DNA of 64,000 bases, from positions 310,099,738-310,163,737 of the forward strand of contig NC_133537.1 in NCBI RefSeq assembly GCF_048544455.1, in the 5' to 3' direction. This DNA comes from Silene latifolia. Taxonomy: Eukaryota; Streptophyta; Magnoliopsida; Caryophyllales; Caryophyllaceae. Both the position numbers and the translations under genes were made by a program. Shown here in pieces: positions 58,011 to 64,000 of the stretch (position 1 is the stretch's first letter; every line of letters starts with the position of its first letter). The notes under the pieces are model-generated. The model ran no database searches. It was not told the DNA's origin and worked only from the letters and a program-made list of their open reading frames with translations.

Positions 58011-58800
58011 ATTATAAGATATGAAATAAAAAACATTGTTTTTGGTTTGTTCATATATGATAATCGCATTTATTGTTTGAGTTTCATTATGTAAACTCAT
58101 TTATTTACTACTTTGTTATATCCAAATAGGTTGTTAAGACAATGTTGAACCCTATTAAAGTGAACTGGATTAACATAGTATTCGCCCGTAGTTACTTAAA
58201 GGAGGTGACGTCTCGAAGTGACTAGAGTGTGATGCGATTGATGGCAAGTTCAAGTGCCATAGGGCCATATGGGATGACTAGTCGATCATATAGACAGACT
58301 GTATGAGACACTATGTCGGGCACTGACCGCTTACAAAGTTCAGGAAATTCATAAAACTTGGTCGTGGTGAGAGCTACTATAGTATTCTTATGAGTCAATT
58401 CTTTTGACTTGAGACTATTCGCCCAAGTTGGCACAAGTTTCTGATTGGCTTTGATTTATACTCTACGACTGTCGTAACTAAAGTCAAATGAGTATATTTT
58501 GGGTCATGATGAACTGTGGCTATATGAAGGGAATAGTGTGATAGGAATTGTCCATCCCTTTGTCAGGGTTGTTTGAAATCTCAGAGCCACTCGAGGAGTA
58601 GTGAACTAAAAATGTGTGGCCACGATCGGAAGGTATCTATGGTAGATAATTCTGGTCAGACAGTTACTCTCCAGATCGAGGAAACCACTCAAGATATAAT
58701 CAAATGCAAGTACGACCTGCAAGACACCTTGCATTGAGGTGGAGATTGTAATAGGACAAGAGAATTGGTGACGCACACTTATCTCGGACAAGTGGGAGAT
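58011..58800 (+). mobile_element. 3' untranslated part and PPT of copia I
   Basis: Non-coding, with the block CACTCGAGGAGTAGTGAACT and GGAAACCACTCAAGAT shared with D. PPT AAGTGGGAGAT at 58790-58800. Confidence 0.75.
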
Positions 58801-58875
58801 TGTTGGCGTAAGTGTCCTCAACAATACTGCGATCACATGTTTAAATCTCATGATAAGAACACGTATTTAATGCCC
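58801..58875 (+). repeat. 3' LTR of copia I, first 75 bp only
   Basis: TGTTGGCGTAAGTGTCCTC parallels TGTTGGAGCTTGTGTCCTC of D. Similarity is lost after about 58875, where LTR J begins or a deletion has joined the two. Confidence 0.6.
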
Positions 58876-58986
58876 GTCCTTTTAGGGACCCGTTGACCGA
58901 CGTTGATTGACCTTAGACACTGATCTTGACCTTGGAAAACCTTACGGGCAATGTCTTGTGATGATGTGAGCTGTGATTTGTGTGGG

Positions 58987-59078
58987 ACTCGATCTAGCTG
59001 AGGCTACTCAATCGAGTGGCTTGGGAGCTCGATCGAGTAGGGGTCACTCGATCGAGTAAGTTATTTACTCGATCGAGT
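58987..59078. promoter_or_regulatory. Phased palindrome array upstream of J TATA box
   Basis: Sites start at 58987, 59006, 59027, 59046 and 59067, steps 19, 21, 19 and 21 bp. The last two are perfect ACTCGATCGAGT; the others have one or two mismatches. The array ends 22 bp before the TATA box. Confidence 0.75.
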
Positions 59079-59099
59079 AGCGAGTTTGCAGCGAGGATT

Positions 59100-59105
59100 T
59101 ATAAA
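59100..59105 (+). promoter_or_regulatory. TATA box of LTR J
   Basis: TATAAA within ATTTATAAATC, followed by a pyrimidine-rich stretch typical of a transcribed leader. Confidence 0.5.
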
Positions 59106-60209
59106 TCGATAATCGTGAAACCTCAAATCATTTCCGCTCCTTCTCCCTAAACCTAGATGCCGTCACCTCCTTTATCCTTCACCATAATCCTTTCTCTTGA
59201 GGTCCTTGAGGATGCTTACACCATGGGTATGGGATACTTGAGTCGGGTAGCGGTCTTGACACCAGATTGCTATGCATAGGTATGTTATCATCGTCATCAT
59301 CGTCATTGTTGTTTTCAGTTAGGTTTGTAGTGGTAGTGATAGATGGTTGTACTCTTTGTATAGGTGTGTTGCTTGGTTGAATGGTATCATGTGATCGGAC
59401 GCGGAATCGCTGCAGTTTTCTAAAGGTAGGTTCGCCTACTCAGTACTGTTGGTTGTCTAGAGTGTCTGTTGGTGTGGTCTGGTTGATTTAGTGACGGTAT
59501 TGTTGATTTATTGTAGTAGTTGGTTGGTTTTATGTTGTTTTGATTATCGTTATTGTGGTACAGCTGATTGTGATTGTTTGTATCTAGTTCTCGAGGTGCG
59601 TTCTCGGCTGAGTGGAGTCACTTGCGGGAGTGGCTTTACGCCCGTAGTTCGCCCTCCGTGGAACCCGCCACGGGAGGGGATGTGCACATTAATGGACATG
59701 GGTTTATCGCTCATATTTATGAGCGGGTCTTAGGTGGGAACGACTGCGGTCCGCCACTGGCAGGGCTGGTCCAGTGGACAGTCGGTGATGGTGGTTGGTT
59801 GGAGGAGTTGTGGTGTGTGTGTTGTTGTGCTTGTGTTGTCGTGATTTTTATATGTTTGCTCCCTAAGTTGCTGACCTTGTGGGGTTTGGTTTTGTTATTT
59901 TTTTCTGTTGTATCTGCCGTGATCCACTATGGTGAGCAGTCGGTCTTGGCAGGTTGTGGTCTGGATCCTAGCTGGGTGCTTGGCGGGATGAGTCTATCAC
60001 AAGTCGCGATAAAACTAGTTCACATAGCTGATTGTGGTTTTGAGTTATATCTTTTATATAGTTAGTTTTGTTAATCGCTTGTAATATAACTTAAATATTC
60101 TTTTATCGACATTTGATTATTACTGTCCTTGGGCAACCGAGATGGTAATGCCCCTATATACTAGGGAAGGTCTTATTAAGGCTCTCTGGTATGTTGGGGT
60201 GTTACAAAG

Positions 60210-60221
60210 TGGTATTAGAGC
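60210..60221 (+). promoter_or_regulatory. Primer-binding site of element J
   Basis: TGGTATTAGAGC, one base off the tRNA-Met site TGGTATCAGAGC, again a C-to-T change. Confidence 0.75.
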
Positions 60222-61032
60222 GACGCTTTTGGAACCTGTAACAAATGAGCCTAATGAACTTAGTGAGTCTAATAAAATGAACCTGGTGTATGTATATTGG
60301 GAACCCCAGCTGATGCTTGATTTTGGGTGAGTAGGCGCCCTCATTTCAAAATCATGGCCCAATTATGCTTAAGCCAGTCACCGGTTATAGGATATCAAGC
60401 TGAGAATTATGTGCCTAGTGTGTATAATGGTTACGTCAGAAATGTCTGTTAGTATGTGTAACTGTGATGTGGAACTGTGTGAGTTTATGGTTGAGTAGAA
60501 GTGTGTATAGAAGTAGTGGAAGTGGTGAAATGTTTATAGTACGTAACAGTGTTGTGTGGTGTGGCGATAATAGTGTTTTCTAAATCTTTCTATGCGTGCT
60601 GGTTTATGAAGGAATTGCGAGTCTTGAATGTGTGATAATAAGGAGTTGTAAGTCTTGGTATGCGTGTGAGAACATCAAGGGACGGTAAGTTTCATGTTGA
60701 GTGGTAGAGTTTGTCAAGTGATAATTAGATTTGCAATGAATGGATGGTTGAGTACTTTTATGATATGGCATAGTTAAGTTGAGTAATCTAGTTGATAATT
60801 TGTTGTGACATGACCGAATTATTAACAAACTTGGATGATAAATGATGGTTTAATGTTAGATGAATGCTTAGAGTGATATAACTATAACTTGTATTGTTAA
60901 AGTTGCAAATGCATGATTAGGAGTAAAATAATGTGTTGAATGTATGCATGAATAAGCCAATGGCGTAGTAAATCGTTTTGCATAATGTTTGTTACAGAAT
61001 TAAGTAATATGTATATCTCGGGTGAATGAAAC
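60222..61032 (+). mobile_element. Internal region of J, non-coding
   Basis: G/T-rich DNA without gag or pol motifs, similar in composition to the G/A-rich part of fragment C. It ends at the start of LTR H. J may be another non-autonomous element. Confidence 0.5.
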
Positions 61033-63421
61033 TGTAGATACCTCATTTCTGCACCTCCCGCAAACCACTCGGTGATGATTGGGCCGCATGTTTGGTACGC
61101 GGAACGATTTGTGACAGTTCGTAAGTTTATCGTCAAGTGATTGCTCAAACACTGATTTCTACCTCTTAGTTGTCATCTACGTGTCGATACGGTCATTTTG
61201 ACAGTAATTAGAGTACATTTGGAGTCCGGGCCTAAAACCGTCTTTATTTTCTGATAACCGTTAAATCCCGAGTCAGAATGTTCTGGAATGTTCCGGAACT
61301 ATGCCATATTTTATAAATATTTCACAATCTTTTAATCTTTGGCAAACAATTTCCCGTAATATTCATACAAATATTAAGGAAACCCAAATTAATCCATTAT
61401 TCCATAACTTAAACGCGAAAATCTTTCTTCCGCAGGAGGAAACCACTTGGGAACAGACGCAGCAGGTGCTGCGCCTCTTCCAAGAGACGCAGTAACTGCT
61501 GCGCCTCTTCCCAGGTCCTTTTCTGCGTATTTTTGGTATCTTTTTCATATCTTTTCGAGATTCACTTCCAAAGTCTCTTCGAAAACCCTATTCCTTCACG
61601 TGATTAGTATAAATAGGAGCCTTCGCTCCTCATATTTCTCACGCGAGTGTCCGCCCTTCTCTTCTCCCTTTGCATTCTAGACCACGTTCTTACTATTTGG
61701 CGTCTACGTGCTTGAACTTTCGACCACGTAAGCTCGGATCCTTCTGAGTACCAGCCTCGTTTTCATGACCGACCAATTTGACCAACTCCACATCAATCAA
61801 CTTAATTAATCTTAGTCGTTTTCCTCTTACGAGGGCACTTTCGTTACATTCGAGTCGAGCATCACTAATCGATAACTTAGTTCATCTTGTTTCGTCAAAC
61901 ATGTAAATCCGAGGGTGTATAATCTATCTTTTATTTATTGTTCTTTACTTTTTGTATCATTAATGTAAGATTTATGTCGAAAGCATCTCTTAAACCGATT
62001 TATAAAACCTCGTTTAAAACCCTCTTTTCGGATTACCAGAAGATAACCGTCGAGAAAGGACGCAGCAACTGCTGCAACTCTTCGAAGGAGCGCAGTGCCT
62101 GTTGTGCCTCTTCGTGAGGCTGCCGCAGTTCCTGCTTCCTTTTTTCTTCCTTCATCCTCTGTAATTCGTTCGTTTTATTTGTTTCGTTTGTTTTTGCTAA
62201 TTCTTTGACATACAATCATAATCATCTCACACGTGTATCATTTATCGTTCATTGGTATATAATTCATCGTTAAATCCGACATAAATTCCTTATAATCTCA
62301 TATTTGCGGGTTTTCGTCATTAAAATCAATCCGGGTTGTAGGAATTCAATTCGTTCATATTAAATTTCTGGAATTCAACCTTTGATATATTTTCATCTGT
62401 TTATTATCATATTCGTCATTAGTTCGTCATTAATTCATCTTGTTTAACCTAATTAATTCACCTATGTCACTAATCAATCTTTCATTCATGTAAATAATTC
62501 ATCTTAATTCCGTCTCATCCATGTTTTATTGCTTTTATGACTCATTCGTATGTAATTAATTCATTAAATCACTTCCATCCGAGTAAATATCGTAATCAAT
62601 CCTTAAAATCACCAATTAATATTAACAATTTGCGGTTCGGCTTCTTCACGGCCCGAGAACTCACCCTTGGGAACAGACGCAAAGAATCTGCGCCTCTTCC
62701 AAAGGGCGCGATCTCTTTGCGCTTTGTTCGAGTTGATTTCTGTCTCGAACTTCCGTTCGCCTTGACTGTTTAATTAGTCTATGTATAATTAACTATTAAC
62801 CGTATTATCGCCTAATCATCTGTTCGTTAATTCATTCTTTTATTCTTTTTCTCAATTTATCCGTTTTAAAGGTATTTTCGACATAAATCGCTAAATCCAT
62901 TGTAATTATTGTAATTTTTATTATTGTAATTTTCCTATTGTATTTTGTATCATTTGTATGTTTTCACATGTAATTGAATCTTAAATTCCTACTTCGACCC
63001 AATTGTTTGCTAATTAATTGTTAACCGACTTAGTTAAATCTTCACATGCTAGGATTAAAACTTGGATGTTGCATTGCATGCATATAATCGACGATATATC
63101 AAGTATAGACGATTTCCCTAATCATTAGTAGAGGCCGCTATCGAGGCGGGCAGGATTAGGTGTTCGATCAAAAGAGTTTCCTAATACGTACCCTCACCCC
63201 TTACTCCAGATCTCTGTGAACATCCGTGTTCATTGGCATCCACGAGAGTCATTCTAGACATAGAATGCTAAGGGTAACGAGTTCTTGTTGTTCATGTCAC
63301 TACTTTGTGTGTTGACATGACACGAGGTATTCGAACGGTTCCAATTTCCCATAAAAATTGGTGGCGACTCCACAAATGCAAACGCTTGTTTCCCAAGCGC
63401 CCCCGTGGCCCATTGTCCACA
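61033..63421 (+). mobile_element. 5' LTR of Gypsy element H (Tat/Ogre type)
   Basis: Starts TGTAGATACCTC, ends TTGTCCACA. It has TATAAATA at 61608-61615 and, 33 bp on, ACGCGAGTGTCCG, which also follows the TATA box in solo LTR K. Paired dyads of the type CGCAGCA-GG-TGCTGCG lie at 61458/61488, 62061/62091 and 62678/62707. No ORF of note. The 3' LTR is outside the window. Possible left target site GAAAC (61028-61032). Confidence 0.85.
61608..61615 (+). promoter_or_regulatory. TATA box of LTR H
   Basis: TATAAATA followed by a C/T-rich start region; position and neighbours agree with K (42919-42926). Confidence 0.65.
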
Positions 63422-63424
63422 GTT

Positions 63425-63441
63425 TGGCGACTCCGCTGGGG
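63425..63441 (+). promoter_or_regulatory. Primer-binding site of element H (tRNA-Arg type)
   Basis: TGGCGACTCCGCTGGGG starts four bases after the LTR end. Tat/Ogre elements are known to prime from tRNA-Arg with this site. Confidence 0.85.
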
Positions 63442-63442
63442 A

Positions 63443-64000
63443 TAATACGCTTACGTGTAGCCAAAAGGGTGAAACTTGAATAAGGTTAGGGAATAGTTTG
63501 TACAAGACAATTGTCGGTTTTCATTACTCGGTCTTCCTAGATCGTTTCATTCGGCCTTCCTAGGCCCAACCCAACCCATTCGACCAATCGTCCCGTCTAA
63601 ACGGTCCTAATTCTTATTTGGGCCTAAGGATGGATAGCGATTGACGTCATCCATACCATGATGCTTACTCTTGTTTGTATCAAGGACCTTCACTACTTGA
63701 GAAAATGGACTAGGAATCGGCCTTACTCTTGTTTGGTACGAGCCTCTCCACAGACTTTGGGTTTGATTGTTCGGTATGGTAACCCACCCTTTAAACCAAA
63801 ACCTTTTTAAATGCACTCAGCATCCCGTTATAATGCTTGTATAAATGTTTGTACCTTACGTGATCACCATTTTTAAACAAAACCATGACAATGTTTGTAA
63901 AAAAAAAAAATCAAAATCCCTTTTTTTTAAATGAAAATTTCAAAGAGGCCCGTGATTAGCGCAAAACCGAGTCAAAACTCTGTCCGTTTGTCGAGTCAAA
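63443..64000 (+). mobile_element. Leader of element H, runs off the window
   Basis: Non-coding. Two copies of TCGGCCTTCCTAG-like or TCGGTCTTCCTAG text (63521, 63551). No gag start is reached before the window ends. A minus ORF at 63607-63816 has no features. Confidence 0.6.

Larger units (their letters stand above)
58876..60206 (+). mobile_element. LTR of element J (C-related family), start unclear
   Basis: Ends GGGGTGTTACA at 60206 before a PBS. It carries five phased ACTCGATCGAGT-like palindromes (58987-59078), a TATA box at 59100-59105, a C/T-rich leader, and a strong hairpin at 59652-59678 (CCCTCCGTGG facing CCACGGGAGGG). No TGTAATAC start is visible, so the first part is missing or diverged. 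A 163-codon frame at 59574-60065 lies in the LTR and is not taken as a gene. Confidence 0.65.

Noticed and set aside
59574..60065. 163-codon ORF with a hydrophobic middle
   Set aside because: Lies inside the LTR of J, overlaps the strong hairpin at 59652, has no homology I can name, and its hydrophobic part comes from T/G-rich DNA.

Overview
The window reads as repeat-dense nuclear DNA of a flowering plant. The evidence is plant-type telomere heptamers (CCCTAAA), 9-bp-duplicating Mutator-like elements, a Stowaway-type MITE, and LTR retrotransposons with plant primer-binding sites (initiator tRNA-Met type TGGTATCAGAGC, tRNA-Asp-like TGGCGCCGTTGTCGGGG, tRNA-Arg-like TGGCGACTCCGCTGGGG). A core eudicot, perhaps a Caryophyllales species, is my guess only. 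I see no conserved single-copy host gene.

Region 1-5981 is the least transposon-like part. It holds palindromic RY-type motifs, a 95-codon minus-strand ORF with a TATA box, a 50-bp tandem array framed by telomere-like repeats, four tRNA-like (SINE-type) modules, a 139-codon plus-strand ORF with TATA box and poly(A) signal, a 101-bp tandem array and an AAT-rich microsatellite.

Region 5982-51165 is one nest of transposons built in an old minus-strand Ty3/Gypsy element of Athila/Tat type, called A. What is left of A is its 3' LTR, its 3' internal part, a late ORF and the end of pol, about 5 kb in all. Inserted into A are: (1) MULE1, 6705-7695; (2) copia element D, 10117-29485, 5-bp TSD, which carries the long-LTR non-autonomous element E (11571-21989), which in turn carries a Stowaway MITE (12002-12275); (3) a partial Gypsy-like fragment C, about 29941-32332; (4) Athila-type Gypsy element B, 32881-50181, 5-bp TSD, which carries the solo LTR K (42409-44893) and MULE2 (45193-47503).

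Region 51166-64000 holds a decayed copia relative of D (element I, PBS 52277, gag-pol 54390-58010), an LTR plus PBS of a family related to C (element J, up to 61032), and the 5' LTR, PBS and leader of a Tat/Ogre-type Gypsy element H (61033 to the window end) of the same family as solo LTR K.

TSDs and primer sites fix most borders, so relative ages can be read directly: A is oldest, then D and B, then E, K and the MULEs, then the MITE. D is nearly intact, with one in-frame TGA in gag-pol. B and I carry many stop codons, several of the CGA-to-TGA kind expected from decay of methylated cytosine.

The most unusual signal is that several unrelated LTR families here each carry their own set of short perfect palindromes spaced at multiples of about 10 bp: ACTCGATCGAGT at 19/21 bp in C and J, GTCGATCGAC at 20/30/20 bp in B, and CGCAGCA/TGCTGCG dyads in pairs 30 bp apart in H. 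In J the array lies just upstream of a TATA box. This looks like phased binding sites for dimeric regulators or for silencing or integration factors. That reading is inference.
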